From an uncultured Pelagibacteraceae bacterium (lineage in GTDB: Bacteria > Pseudomonadota > Alphaproteobacteria > Pelagibacterales > Pelagibacteraceae), in assembly GCA_902599625.1 (NCBI GenBank), contig CACKGF010000002.1, positions 271,406-335,405 on the forward strand: a stretch of DNA of 64,000 nucleotides, written 5' to 3'. A program made the position numbers and the translations under genes. Under the pieces are notes generated by a model, which had not been told where the DNA came from, did not search any database, and saw only the letters and a program-made list of their open reading frames with translations. The stretch's first letter is position 1. Each line of letters starts with the position of its first letter. Below, piece by piece: positions 9,490 to 20,061 of the stretch.

Positions 9490-10332
9490 TTAATATTTTG
9501 CAAAAGTACCATTTTGGTAATCATTTATTGCCTCAATAATTTCAGCTTTCGTATTCATCACAAATGGACCACCTCTAGCTATTGGTTCTCCAATTGGTTT
9601 ACCCGCGATAAATAAAAATTCACTTTCTTTTTCAGCTCTGATTTGAAGATTCTTACCTTGTTTTAACAATATCAAATTTGAATCTGTTGTTTTTTCATGA
9701 TTAGCTTTACCAACTTTAATTTGCCCTTTTAGCAAATAAATAAATGAATTATGTCCTTCTGGAACATCACAAGAAAATTCTTTTTCATTCTTTAAAACTA
9801 CGTGAAAGTAAATCGGTTCAACGTTATGATTTTTTTCAGGACCCTCAATATCTTTGAACATCCCAGCAATCACCTTAACTACTTTTTCATCATCACTATA
9901 AGTTCCAAGCTCCTTATTTTTAATGTAAATATATTCAGGTTTATTTCTTTTTAATTTTGCAGGCATGTTAATCCATAATTGAAATCCAAGTAATTGACCA
10001 TCTGACATCGCAGGCATTTCAGAATGAATTATACCTCTTCCAGTTTTCATCCATTGAACATCTCCAGATGACATTATTCCTTTAGCCCCTGTGCTATCCT
10101 CATGCTCAAATTTTCCTTTGAGCATATAAGTAACTGTTTCAATACCTCTATGTGGATGAGGCGGAAACCCTGCAACATAATCATCTTTATTTTCTGAACC
10201 AAATTCATCTAACATTAAAAAAGGATCGATATAATCTGCCTCTGGTGTTCCTATACTTCTTTTAAGTTTTACACCTGCGCCGTCAGATGTTTCGATAGAT
10301 TTAACAATTTTTTTGATTTCAATATTTGACAT
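9490..10332 (-). CDS. Pirin family protein
   Basis: A 280-residue two-cupin protein. The N-terminal cupin contains the pirin metal site PHPHRGIETVTYMLKG (about residues 57-72), a later His in the RGIIHSEMP segment near 100, and the C-terminal cupin ends in GGPFVMNT near 258. Bacterial pirins include iron-dependent quercetin 2,3-dioxygenases and regulators of central metabolism; which role applies here is not visible. It abuts the quinone reductase, suggesting a redox or stress pairing. Confidence 0.88.
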   Translation of the reverse strand: MSNIEIKKIVKSIETSDGAGVKLKRSIGTPEADYIDPFLMLDEFGSENKDDYVAGFPPHPHRGIETVTYMLKGKFEHEDSTGAKGIMSSGDVQWMKTGRGIIHSEMPAMSDGQLLGFQLWINMPAKLKRNKPEYIYIKNKELGTYSDDEKVVKVIAGMFKDIEGPEKNHNVEPIYFHVVLKNEKEFSCDVPEGHNSFIYLLKGQIKVGKANHEKTTDSNLILLKQGKNLQIRAEKESEFLFIAGKPIGEPIARGGPFVMNTKAEIIEAINDYQNGTFAKY

Positions 10333-10352
10333 GATCTTAGTTTAATTATGTT

Positions 10353-11009
10353 TCAAACTATTTCAAGTAGTCCTTTTAAATTTTTGATTTCTTCTTTTGG
10401 TTTATAATCAAGAATATCAAAATGAGAGTTGTTACGGTTAACCCATATAGCATTGTAACCAAAATTGCCGCCACCTGATACATCCCAAGTGTTAGCACTC
10501 AAAAAAACAACTTCTTTGGGTTGAATTTTATATTTATTAATTGGAAGATCGTAGACCCTTGAGTCAGGCTTAAAAATTTTCACCTCCTCAATTGAAAAAA
10601 GGTCATCAAAGGCATCTAAATTATTGGTACTTACCAATTCATTTATTAAATCTGGAGTACCGTTTGAAAGTATCGCGAGCTTAAGATTTTTCTTTTTCAA
10701 ATTTGTTAAAACCTCTTTTACCTCTGGATAAGGGGATAAAACCTTATAAAGATTTAGTAATTCACTTCTCATTTTTTTATCTATATTAAAAACATTCATA
10801 GATTTATCCAAACTATCCTCAGTTATTTGCCAAAAGTCTTTATGTCTTTTCATTAAACTTCTCAACCAAGTATATTCAAGTTGTGTAGTTCGCCAAAAAT
10901 TTGCAAAGGCTTCCCACTTATCTCCTATTTTATGTTTACATTTCTCTGCCGCTGAATTTACGTCGAATAATGTTCCATAAGCATCAAATACTATTGCTTT
11001 AAAATCCAT
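10353..11009 (-). CDS. HAD-superfamily hydrolase, type II 2-haloacid dehalogenase-like
   Basis: A 218-residue HAD protein: nucleophile Asp in FDAYGTLFD (residues 8-16), Ser/Thr loop LSNGTPDL near 114, Lys in FKPDSRVY near 147 and SANTWDVSGGGNFGYN near 171. This arrangement matches L-2-haloacid dehalogenases, which hydrolyse 2-haloalkanoates to 2-hydroxyacids, though such annotations often cover phosphatases of unknown substrate. It is 20 bp upstream of the pirin gene in a leftward three-gene set. Divergent from rsmE across 35 bp. Confidence 0.82.
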   Translation of the reverse strand: MDFKAIVFDAYGTLFDVNSAAEKCKHKIGDKWEAFANFWRTTQLEYTWLRSLMKRHKDFWQITEDSLDKSMNVFNIDKKMRSELLNLYKVLSPYPEVKEVLTNLKKKNLKLAILSNGTPDLINELVSTNNLDAFDDLFSIEEVKIFKPDSRVYDLPINKYKIQPKEVVFLSANTWDVSGGGNFGYNAIWVNRNNSHFDILDYKPKEEIKNLKGLLEIV

Positions 11010-11044
11010 ACTTAAATTTAAGTTTTTATATTATACTATATTTT

Positions 11045-11755
11045 ATGAATATTAGATTATATCACCCAAACAGTATAGTCGAAAATACAACTAAGTCGCT
11101 TTCAAAGGAACATAGTCATTATGTAGCAAACGTAATGAGACTTAAATTAGGTTCCCGTATAAATTTTTTTAATAAAAATGGAGAATGGGAAAGTGAAGTA
11201 ACTTTTATTCAAAAAGATAAGGTTGAAGTAAAATTTATAAAAAGAATAAAACAAGCAAGCAATGGATCTAAAATTGAACTTGCAATTTGTTTAGTCAAAA
11301 AAAATCCAATGGAAACAATTTTACAAAAATCTACTGAACTAGGTGTGAGTAAAATAATTCCAATTGTTTCTGAGAGAACAGAAGTTAAAGACTTAAATTA
11401 TGAAAGAGCAAGAAAAATAGTTATTGAAGCTACAGAACAATCCAATCAATTAAATCCTCCAGAAATTTCAGAAGTCAAAAAACTTAAAGACTTTCTAAAA
11501 AACTTAGATAGTTCCACTAAACTATTATTTGCCGATGTGAATTCCCAAACTATTTTAAAAAATGATAATGTCAAAAAAGGAGAAGCTTTAAGTATTTTGA
11601 TAGGACCCGAAGGTGATTTTTCACCAGCTGAACGCGAGTCGATTTTGACAGTTCCTGATGTGAAATCTTTTACTATATCAAAGAATATTTTAAGGTCAGA
11701 TACTGCCGTTATAACCGCTATTTCATTAGTGAATTTCGTCTATTTCAATTCGTAA
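11045..11755 (+). CDS. rsmE: 16S rRNA (uracil1498-N3)-methyltransferase
   Basis: A 236-residue SPOUT-class enzyme that methylates U1498 of 16S rRNA. The small N-terminal PUA-like part (SHYVANVMRLKLG) is followed by the knotted C-terminal domain with ILIGPEGDFSPAE near 188 and LRSDTAVITA near 217, both SAM-binding loops of RsmE. Length is normal. It starts 35 bp from the divergent HAD gene and precedes the cox operon by 58 bp. Confidence 0.93.
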   Translation: MNIRLYHPNSIVENTTKSLSKEHSHYVANVMRLKLGSRINFFNKNGEWESEVTFIQKDKVEVKFIKRIKQASNGSKIELAICLVKKNPMETILQKSTELGVSKIIPIVSERTEVKDLNYERARKIVIEATEQSNQLNPPEISEVKKLKDFLKNLDSSTKLLFADVNSQTILKNDNVKKGEALSILIGPEGDFSPAERESILTVPDVKSFTISKNILRSDTAVITAISLVNFVYFNS

Positions 11756-11773
11756 TTGTCGCATTAATTGAAT

Positions 11774-11801
11774 TTGTTAATTGAATTAAAAACTGTATAA
11801 A
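11774..11801 (+). promoter_or_regulatory. Candidate promoter of the cytochrome oxidase operon
   Basis: TTGTTA at 11774-11779, a 16-bp spacer and TATAAA at 11796-11801, 12 bp before the coxB ATG. If used, the untranslated leader would be only a few bases and would lack a Shine-Dalgarno sequence. Read by eye; the surrounding A+T richness makes chance matches easy. Confidence 0.35.
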
Positions 11802-11813
11802 AACGAAATAAAA

Positions 11814-14265
<2,452 letters not shown>

Positions 14266-14278
14266 TTATTGGAATTAG

Positions 14279-15190
14279 ATGACAACTTATAATTCTAGAG
14301 CAAAAAGTATTTCACTATTTGATACATCAATTTTCTTAGAATTACTAAGACTGATGAAACCTAGAGTAATGTCATTGGTGATATTTACCTGTGCGGTTGG
14401 TTTATTAACTGCCCCGGGTGAAATCAGCTTTATTAAATCAATAACAAACATTTTTTTTGTGACACTTGGTGCTGGAGCAGCAGGGGCTCTTAATATGTGG
14501 TATGAGGCAGATTTAGACAAACTAATGAGCAGAACATGTTTAAGGCCACTTCCAACAGGAAAACTAAAAAAGAAACATGCGCTTATTTTTGGAATAGTCC
14601 TATCAGTAGTTTCAGTTTTAGGACTTTACTATTTTTCAAACCTGCTATCTGCTTTAGTTTTGCTTTTTACAATTAGTTTTTATTTATTTGTTTATACAAT
14701 TTGGCTTAAAAGAAGAACGCCACAAAATATAGTAATTGGTGGAGCATCTGGTGCGTTGCCTCCTGTAATCGGATGGACAATTGTTACTAATTCTTTAAGT
14801 TTGGAAGCACTATCATTTTTCTTGATAATATTTTTTTGGACACCTTCACATTTTTGGGCTTTAAGCTTGTATAAAGTAGGTGACTACAAAAGGGCCAAAA
14901 TTCCAATGTTACCAGTTACTAATGGTATAGAAAATACAAAGAAAAATATTTTTGTATACTCACTTTTAATGCTCCCAACGTTGGCTCTACCTTACGTAAT
15001 AGGTTTTGTTGGAGAATTATTCCTTGTTAGCACTTTTGGTTTAACAATTTATTATATTTTATTATGCTATGCTTTATTAAAAACAAAAAAAGACTCCTTT
15101 GATTTACAAAAAGCCAAAAGAGTTTTTGGTTATTCAATCTTTTACTTGTTCTTTATATTTGTTTTATTTTTAATTGATAAATTATTCTAA
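14279..15190 (+). CDS. ctaB: Protoheme IX farnesyltransferase (heme O synthase)
   Basis: A 303-residue UbiA-superfamily membrane enzyme that adds a farnesyl group to heme B to form heme O, the precursor of heme A for the oxidase. The Asp-containing prenyl-diphosphate motif NMWYEADLDKLMSRT (residues 64-78) and the second motif around YKVGDYKRAKIPMLPVTNG near 199 match CtaB/CyoE. Nine or so hydrophobic segments. Its stop overlaps the start of the small membrane gene by one base (TAATG). Confidence 0.94.
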   Translation: MTTYNSRAKSISLFDTSIFLELLRLMKPRVMSLVIFTCAVGLLTAPGEISFIKSITNIFFVTLGAGAAGALNMWYEADLDKLMSRTCLRPLPTGKLKKKHALIFGIVLSVVSVLGLYYFSNLLSALVLLFTISFYLFVYTIWLKRRTPQNIVIGGASGALPPVIGWTIVTNSLSLEALSFFLIIFFWTPSHFWALSLYKVGDYKRAKIPMLPVTNGIENTKKNIFVYSLLMLPTLALPYVIGFVGELFLVSTFGLTIYYILLCYALLKTKKDSFDLQKAKRVFGYSIFYLFFIFVLFLIDKLF

Positions 15191-15312
15191 TGGAAGTCGA
15201 CAAAAAAATTAAAAAAAAGAATATATTTACTGCTATTGGACTTATAGTGTTTATCTTATTACTTTTTGTATTTACACTTTACAATGTTGGAGTTTTTGAA
15301 AGAGCCATATGA
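15190..15312 (+). CDS. coxF: Small single-helix membrane protein in the cox operon (CoxF-like)
   Basis: A 40-codon gene: ATG at 15190 overlapping the ctaB stop by one base, TGA at 15310-15312 overlapping the ctaG ATG by four bases (ATGA). The product has a lysine-rich start (MEVDKKIKKKN), one hydrophobic helix (about residues 14-32) and the end NVGVFERAI. In many alphaproteobacteria a small CoxF protein with the same layout, charged N-terminus, one helix and a short tail, lies between ctaB and ctaG; this one is shorter. Its role in oxidase assembly is not well defined. Position and coupling at both ends are strong evidence that it is real; the name rests on position and layout. Confidence 0.75.
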   Translation: MEVDKKIKKKNIFTAIGLIVFILLLFVFTLYNVGVFERAI

Positions 15313-15854
15313 TTAGTAAAAAAAACCTAACGCCATTGATTTTATCTTTAATATTCTTTCTAATGCTAGGATTATCATTTGCCGCTGTTCCACTGTATGA
15401 TTTATTTTGTCGAGTCACAGGATTTGGGGGCACTACTCAAATCTCAAAAGCAGCTCCAAAAATAGTTATAGATGAACCCGTTAGAGTAAGATTTGACACA
15501 AATGTTCAAACAGACTTGGCTTGGAATTTTAAAGCAAGTAAATCTTTATATGATATTAAACCAGGCAAAGTATATAAAGTTGTGTTTGAAGTAGAAAACT
15601 TTGGAAAAGAACCTTCAAGTGGAGTTGCAAGTTATAATGTATCTCCATCAACTTTTGGACAATATTTTAATAAACTAGGATGTTTTTGTTTTGAAAAGCA
15701 AACTCTTAAAAGTGGGGAAAAAATGAGTTATATTTTAACTTTCTATTTAGATCCTGAAATGGTAAATGATCCAAAAACTAAAAACATCGACGATATTACA
15801 ATGTCATATACATTTTTTTCTTCTGACTATTACAAACAATCAAAGGTTAATTAA
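15309..15854 (+). CDS. ctaG: Cytochrome c oxidase assembly protein CtaG/Cox11 (CuB copper chaperone)
   Basis: A 181-residue protein with one N-terminal helix (about residues 10-30) and an immunoglobulin-like periplasmic domain. It delivers copper to the CuB centre of subunit I. The copper site GCFCFEKQ near residue 119 and the conserved AVPLYDLFCRVTGFGGTTQ at 26-44 are family signatures. It overlaps the upstream small gene by 4 bp and is 2 bp from coxC. Confidence 0.95.
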   Translation: MISKKNLTPLILSLIFFLMLGLSFAAVPLYDLFCRVTGFGGTTQISKAAPKIVIDEPVRVRFDTNVQTDLAWNFKASKSLYDIKPGKVYKVVFEVENFGKEPSSGVASYNVSPSTFGQYFNKLGCFCFEKQTLKSGEKMSYILTFYLDPEMVNDPKTKNIDDITMSYTFFSSDYYKQSKVN

Positions 15855-15856
15855 TT

Positions 15857-16648
15857 ATGAGCTCTAAAGATCAAAAACATGACTACCACTTAGTTGATCC
15901 AAGTCCGTGGCCAATCTATACATCTTTTGCTACTTTAATTACTGCTGTGGGATCAGTTTACTATTTTCACTCAAAAGTTATGTGGGCTATGCTACTTGGT
16001 TTCGCTCTTCTAATTTATGGGGCATACATGTGGTTCAGAGATGTTGTTAATGAAGCTGAACATCAAGGTCACCATACACCAGTTGTTCAGATACATCATC
16101 GTTATGGAATGACATTGTTTATAGCATCTGAAGTAATGTTTTTTGTTGCTTGGTTTTGGGCTTACTTTGATGCTAGTTTGTATCCAAGCGCTTTTGTTGG
16201 TGGAGTTTGGCCGCCTAAAGATATTGAAGTTTTTAACCCGTGGGACATTCCATTAATCAACACTCTAGTTTTATTATTGTCCGGAACAACTGTTACATGG
16301 GCTCACCACTCTTTATTAGAAGATGACAGAAAAGGTTTTATACAAGGTCTTTGGGCAACAGTTCTACTGGGTTTCTTTTTTACGCTTCTTCAAATTTATG
16401 AGTACCAACATGCGAGTTTTGATTTTTCAGGGCACATATACGGTGCAACATTTTATATGGCCACAGGCTTTCATGGCTTTCATGTGGTAATTGGAACTAT
16501 CTTTTTAGCTGTTTGTTTGTGGAGAGGAAAACTTGGTCATTTTAATAAAGATCATCATTTTGGATTTGAAGCTGCAGCATGGTACTGGCATTTTGTTGAT
16601 GTAGTTTGGTTGTTTTTATTTGCAGCAATCTACGTTTGGGGAAGCTAA
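15857..16648 (+). CDS. coxC: Cytochrome c oxidase subunit III
   Basis: A 263-residue, seven-helix subunit of the aa3 oxidase. Family patterns include VDPSPWPIYTS at the start, the carboxylate-containing EVMFFVAWFWAYFDASLYP near 95, TGFHGFHVVIGT near 202 and the C-terminal FEAAAWYWHFVDVVWLFLF. Length is normal. Between coxC and surf1 many alphaproteobacteria carry a DUF983 gene; here only 5 bp are present, so that gene is absent from this locus. Confidence 0.96.
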   Translation: MSSKDQKHDYHLVDPSPWPIYTSFATLITAVGSVYYFHSKVMWAMLLGFALLIYGAYMWFRDVVNEAEHQGHHTPVVQIHHRYGMTLFIASEVMFFVAWFWAYFDASLYPSAFVGGVWPPKDIEVFNPWDIPLINTLVLLLSGTTVTWAHHSLLEDDRKGFIQGLWATVLLGFFFTLLQIYEYQHASFDFSGHIYGATFYMATGFHGFHVVIGTIFLAVCLWRGKLGHFNKDHHFGFEAAAWYWHFVDVVWLFLFAAIYVWGS

Positions 16649-16653
16649 TTTAA

Positions 16654-17310
16654 TTGAGATATAAGTTTCTTTTCACAATATTTGTTTCTTTTTTTATTAC
16701 CCTTTTTCTTGCTCTTGGATTTTGGCAACTATACAGACTTAATTGGAAAAACAATCTAATTGAAGAAATTAATTCTTCTCTCATGAACAATCCAGTAAAA
16801 TTTGAGGCTCAGAAAATAAGAAACTTTCAAAAAATTAAATTCAAAGGAAAAATCAATAATAAGAATTTAATTTATTTATATGGACTCAGCGATAATGGGG
16901 AACCAGGTTTTAATATAATTAAAGAAGTTGATATTGAAGGAGAAAACTTTTTAATTAATCAAGGATGGATACCAAGAGATTTGAAAGGTAATTCATTTGA
17001 TCTAAAACAATCAGAATACTTTGGCATTACAAAGTTAAAATCAAGTAAAAATTATTTCAAACCTAATAACGATTTAATAAAAAATTATTGGTTTAAACTT
17101 GATGATATAGATTTAAAAAAACATACTGGCAAAACATTTTCACCTTTTATAATTTTTATCCAAAATGGAGAACAAACAAACTCTTTTCCAATACCAAAAA
17201 AAATTTCATCAGATCTGCCTAATAATCACCTTAAATACTCTTTAACATGGTTTTCAATAGCGATATCAATTCTTTTGATATATCTATATTTTAGAAAAAA
17301 GAATTATTAA
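16654..17310 (+). CDS. surf1: SURF1 family cytochrome oxidase assembly protein
   Basis: A 218-residue protein with a helix at each end (about residues 5-22 and 197-212) and a periplasmic domain between, the SURF1 topology. SURF1 assists heme a insertion into subunit I. Conserved elements are the N-terminal LALGFWQLYRLNWK, GEPGFNIIKE near 83 and LINQGWIPRD near 102. The start codon is TTG at 16654; no upstream ATG fits. The stop shares a base with the thrC start (TAATG). Confidence 0.88.
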   Translation: MRYKFLFTIFVSFFITLFLALGFWQLYRLNWKNNLIEEINSSLMNNPVKFEAQKIRNFQKIKFKGKINNKNLIYLYGLSDNGEPGFNIIKEVDIEGENFLINQGWIPRDLKGNSFDLKQSEYFGITKLKSSKNYFKPNNDLIKNYWFKLDDIDLKKHTGKTFSPFIIFIQNGEQTNSFPIPKKISSDLPNNHLKYSLTWFSIAISILLIYLYFRKKNY

Positions 17311-18680
17311 TGGAATATATAAGTACAAGAGGTGATAATAAGAAATTTTCCTTCAGTGAGGTATTTCTCAAAGGTCTTGCTGATGACGGAGGCCTTTTTA
17401 TACCGTTGAATATTAAAAAATTTGATGAGAGTAAAATGAACTCTCTAAAAAAATTAAATTATGTAGATCTAGCTACCGAAATTATTTATTTATACACAGG
17501 TGATTTTTTAAGCAAAAAAGAATTAAACGAAATTGTAAAAAAATCATATTCTAATTTTAGAGAAGAGGATGTTGTCAAAATAGTTGAGCTAAATCAATTA
17601 AAAATCTTGGAATTGTTTCATGGACCCACTCTAGCCTTTAAAGATATTGCAATGCAGTTAATTGGAAATATGTATGAGCATCTTTTAAAATCAAATAACA
17701 AAACAATAAACATAGTTGTTGCAACATCCGGAGATACTGGTGCAGCAGCCATTGATGCAATTAAAGGAAAATCTAATTTAAATATATTTGTTTTACATCC
17801 AAATAATAGAATTTCCTCTGTTCAAAGAAAAATTATGACTACAGTAGAGGAAAAAAATGTTTTTAATATTGCAATTGATGGAAACTTTGATGATTGTCAA
17901 AATATTGTAAAACAAATGTTTTCTGATCTTGAGTTCTCAAAATCTATAAATATGTCAGGGGTAAACTCAATAAATTGGGCGAGAATAATTGCTCAAGCGG
18001 TATATTATTTTTATGCACATTTTAAATTAGAAAAAGACAATATCTCTTTTTCAGTTCCAACAGGAAATTTTGGAGATGTCTTTGCAGGATATCTTGCAAA
18101 AAAAATGGGATTACCAATTGATAAATTAATTGTTGCAACAAATGAAAACGATATTTTACATAGAGCCATTACAAAAGGAGATTATATTTCTAAAGAAGTT
18201 AGAGAAACATTATCCCCTAGTATGGATATCCAATTAGCAAGTAACTTTGAAAGATTAATTTACTACGTGAATAATTCCAATTCTGAAAAAACAGCAGAAA
18301 TTATGAAAAAAGTGAAGGAGAATTCTTGTCAATTTGAAAAGAGAGATTTAGATATAATTCAAAAAGATTTTTTATCAGAAAGCTGCAATGAAAAAGAGAC
18401 TCTAGGAATTATTAAGAAAAATTACGAGGAAAATGGTGTAGTTTTAGATCCACATACAGCTATTGGAGTGGGCGCTGCACAAAAATTATCTTTGAATGAT
18501 TGTGTAGTTTTATCAACTGCACATCCGTGTAAATTTCCAGACGCCACAAACAACGCGATTAATAAACATGAAAAACTACCAAAAGAACTTCAGCACGTAC
18601 TTAATAAAAATGAGAATTTTCAAGTACTAAAGAATAGTACGGATGAAGTAAAAAAATTTATTAAAAGTAAAATTTTATAA
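17310..18680 (+). CDS. thrC: Threonine synthase
   Basis: A 456-residue PLP enzyme that converts O-phosphohomoserine to threonine. The opening MEYISTRG is the long-form threonine synthase start; the PLP lysine lies in FHGPTLAFKDIA near residue 111, and the ATSGDTGAAA phosphate loop is near 140. It is the last gene of the cox operon, coupled to surf1 by a one-base overlap, and its 3' end overlaps rnhA by 6 bp. Homoserine kinase (thrB) lies just beyond on the opposite strand, so the last two steps of threonine synthesis are neighbours but oppositely transcribed. Confidence 0.95.
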   Translation: MEYISTRGDNKKFSFSEVFLKGLADDGGLFIPLNIKKFDESKMNSLKKLNYVDLATEIIYLYTGDFLSKKELNEIVKKSYSNFREEDVVKIVELNQLKILELFHGPTLAFKDIAMQLIGNMYEHLLKSNNKTINIVVATSGDTGAAAIDAIKGKSNLNIFVLHPNNRISSVQRKIMTTVEEKNVFNIAIDGNFDDCQNIVKQMFSDLEFSKSINMSGVNSINWARIIAQAVYYFYAHFKLEKDNISFSVPTGNFGDVFAGYLAKKMGLPIDKLIVATNENDILHRAITKGDYISKEVRETLSPSMDIQLASNFERLIYYVNNSNSEKTAEIMKKVKENSCQFEKRDLDIIQKDFLSESCNEKETLGIIKKNYEENGVVLDPHTAIGVGAAQKLSLNDCVVLSTAHPCKFPDATNNAINKHEKLPKELQHVLNKNENFQVLKNSTDEVKKFIKSKIL

Positions 18681-19097
18681 GTTTGCAGCTTCTTTAGCAA
18701 TTAAATCAACTTCATTGTTTAACTCGTCAGTTGAGTGCGCTTTTACCCAATTCCAACTTATTTCAAATTCATTGGCTAAAATATCTAGCTCTGTCCAAAG
18801 ATCTTTATTTTTAACTTCTTGCTTATTTGCGGTTTTCCATCCATTTTTTTTCCAGTTATAAATCCACTCTGTAATTCCTGACTTTACATACTTAGAGTCT
18901 GTAAAAATTTGAACTTTACTTCCTTTGGGAATTTTTTTTAATGCTTCAATAGGGGCGAGTAACTCCATTTGATTATTTGTAGTATTCTTTTTACTTCCTT
19001 TAATATTAGTTTTTTGTCCATTGTTTATAATTATTGCTGCCCATCCACCATTGCCAGGATTTTCTAAACAGGATCCGTCAGTATAAATTTTAATCAT
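18675..19097 (-). CDS. rnhA: Ribonuclease HI
   Basis: A 140-residue RNase H that cleaves RNA in RNA-DNA hybrids. The catalytic residues are in the expected places: Asp in IYTDGSCLENPG (residue 7), Glu in QMELLAPIEA near 44, Asp in IFTDSKYV near 66 and a C-terminal Asp in NNEVDLIAKEA. Last gene of the fifteen-gene leftward run, overlapping thrB by 8 bp. Confidence 0.95.
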   Translation of the reverse strand: MIKIYTDGSCLENPGNGGWAAIIINNGQKTNIKGSKKNTTNNQMELLAPIEALKKIPKGSKVQIFTDSKYVKSGITEWIYNWKKNGWKTANKQEVKNKDLWTELDILANEFEISWNWVKAHSTDELNNEVDLIAKEAANL

Positions 19098-20061
19098 TTA
19101 AGTATTCCTCGAATCTTTCTATAGAGTCATGAAACCTAAGTTTTTGTATATATTCTGATGGATCCTTTTTTTTTATTAAAATATTTTTAGGAGTATTTAC
19201 GTAATCATACGCTCTTGTAGCCAGATATCTTAAGGCAGATCCTTTACAAAGAATTTTCATACTCCTTTTTTCCCCTGGTTTAAGTTTTCTTATACTTTCA
19301 TAACCCTTGAAAAGCTTAGAAGCTTTTTTCTTATTAAACTTAAATTTATTTTTTGTTTTATTAAAACAAAGAGAATTTATACAAATAGCAAGTTCATAAG
19401 CTTGAAAATCATAAGCTGAAAAATAAAAATCAATAAACCCCCCGAATTTTCCCTTTTGAAAAAAAATATTGTCAATGAATAAGTCACCATGAATTACACT
19501 ACTTGGTATTCCTTTTGGCCATTTTTTTCTGATATCACGAAAACTTTCCTTCATTTCTTCTTTAAGATTCTTAGGTAACTTCGAATTTTTTAAGTTAATT
19601 TTATTTATAAGACTATTTATTTTGAGGGGTGAAAAGCTATTTTTTCTTTTAAGTTTTATCTTCGTTAATTTTTTATGCATTAAACCAATTTTTTTTCCAA
19701 TGACTAATAAATCTTTTTCCAAAAGCTTTTTTTTATCGTTACCCTCTAAGAAGGAAACTAGACAAGCTTTTTTTCTTTTTAAATTAAATATGTATTTTCC
19801 AAATTTATTTTTGATTGGAGATGGGCATTTAATACCTCTTTTTGACAGTGCATCCATCAACTTCATAAAGTAGGGCAAATCCTTATTATTAACTCTACTT
19901 TCAAAAATCGTTAAGACGTATTTTTTATTTTTTGTGGCAACAGTATAATTTGTATTCTCTATTCCTTTTTTAATACCCTTAAAGCTTGTGATTTTTTTAA
20001 ATCCAAAAATATTTTGGACATTATAAATGTCAGCTTGATTTAACTTTGTAAATACAGCCAT
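19090..20061 (-). CDS. thrB: Homoserine kinase (type II, aminoglycoside-phosphotransferase fold)
   Basis: A 323-residue APH-fold kinase that phosphorylates homoserine, feeding threonine synthase. It starts MAVFTKL as alphaproteobacterial ThrB does; catalytic VIHGDLFIDNIFF near 193 with the Mg-binding FIDFYFSAYD near 215 is diagnostic of the fold. It shares one base with ispH and eight with rnhA. The ispH-thrB-rnhA order is common in alphaproteobacteria beside the cox operon, supporting vertical descent of this part. Confidence 0.93.
   Translation of the reverse strand: MAVFTKLNQADIYNVQNIFGFKKITSFKGIKKGIENTNYTVATKNKKYVLTIFESRVNNKDLPYFMKLMDALSKRGIKCPSPIKNKFGKYIFNLKRKKACLVSFLEGNDKKKLLEKDLLVIGKKIGLMHKKLTKIKLKRKNSFSPLKINSLINKINLKNSKLPKNLKEEMKESFRDIRKKWPKGIPSSVIHGDLFIDNIFFQKGKFGGFIDFYFSAYDFQAYELAICINSLCFNKTKNKFKFNKKKASKLFKGYESIRKLKPGEKRSMKILCKGSALRYLATRAYDYVNTPKNILIKKKDPSEYIQKLRFHDSIERFEEYLND

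Noticed and set aside
10353..11009. Evidence of halogenated compound degradation
   Set aside because: A single HAD gene with generic motifs is not enough to infer a pathway; neighbours (pirin, quinone reductase) do not support it.
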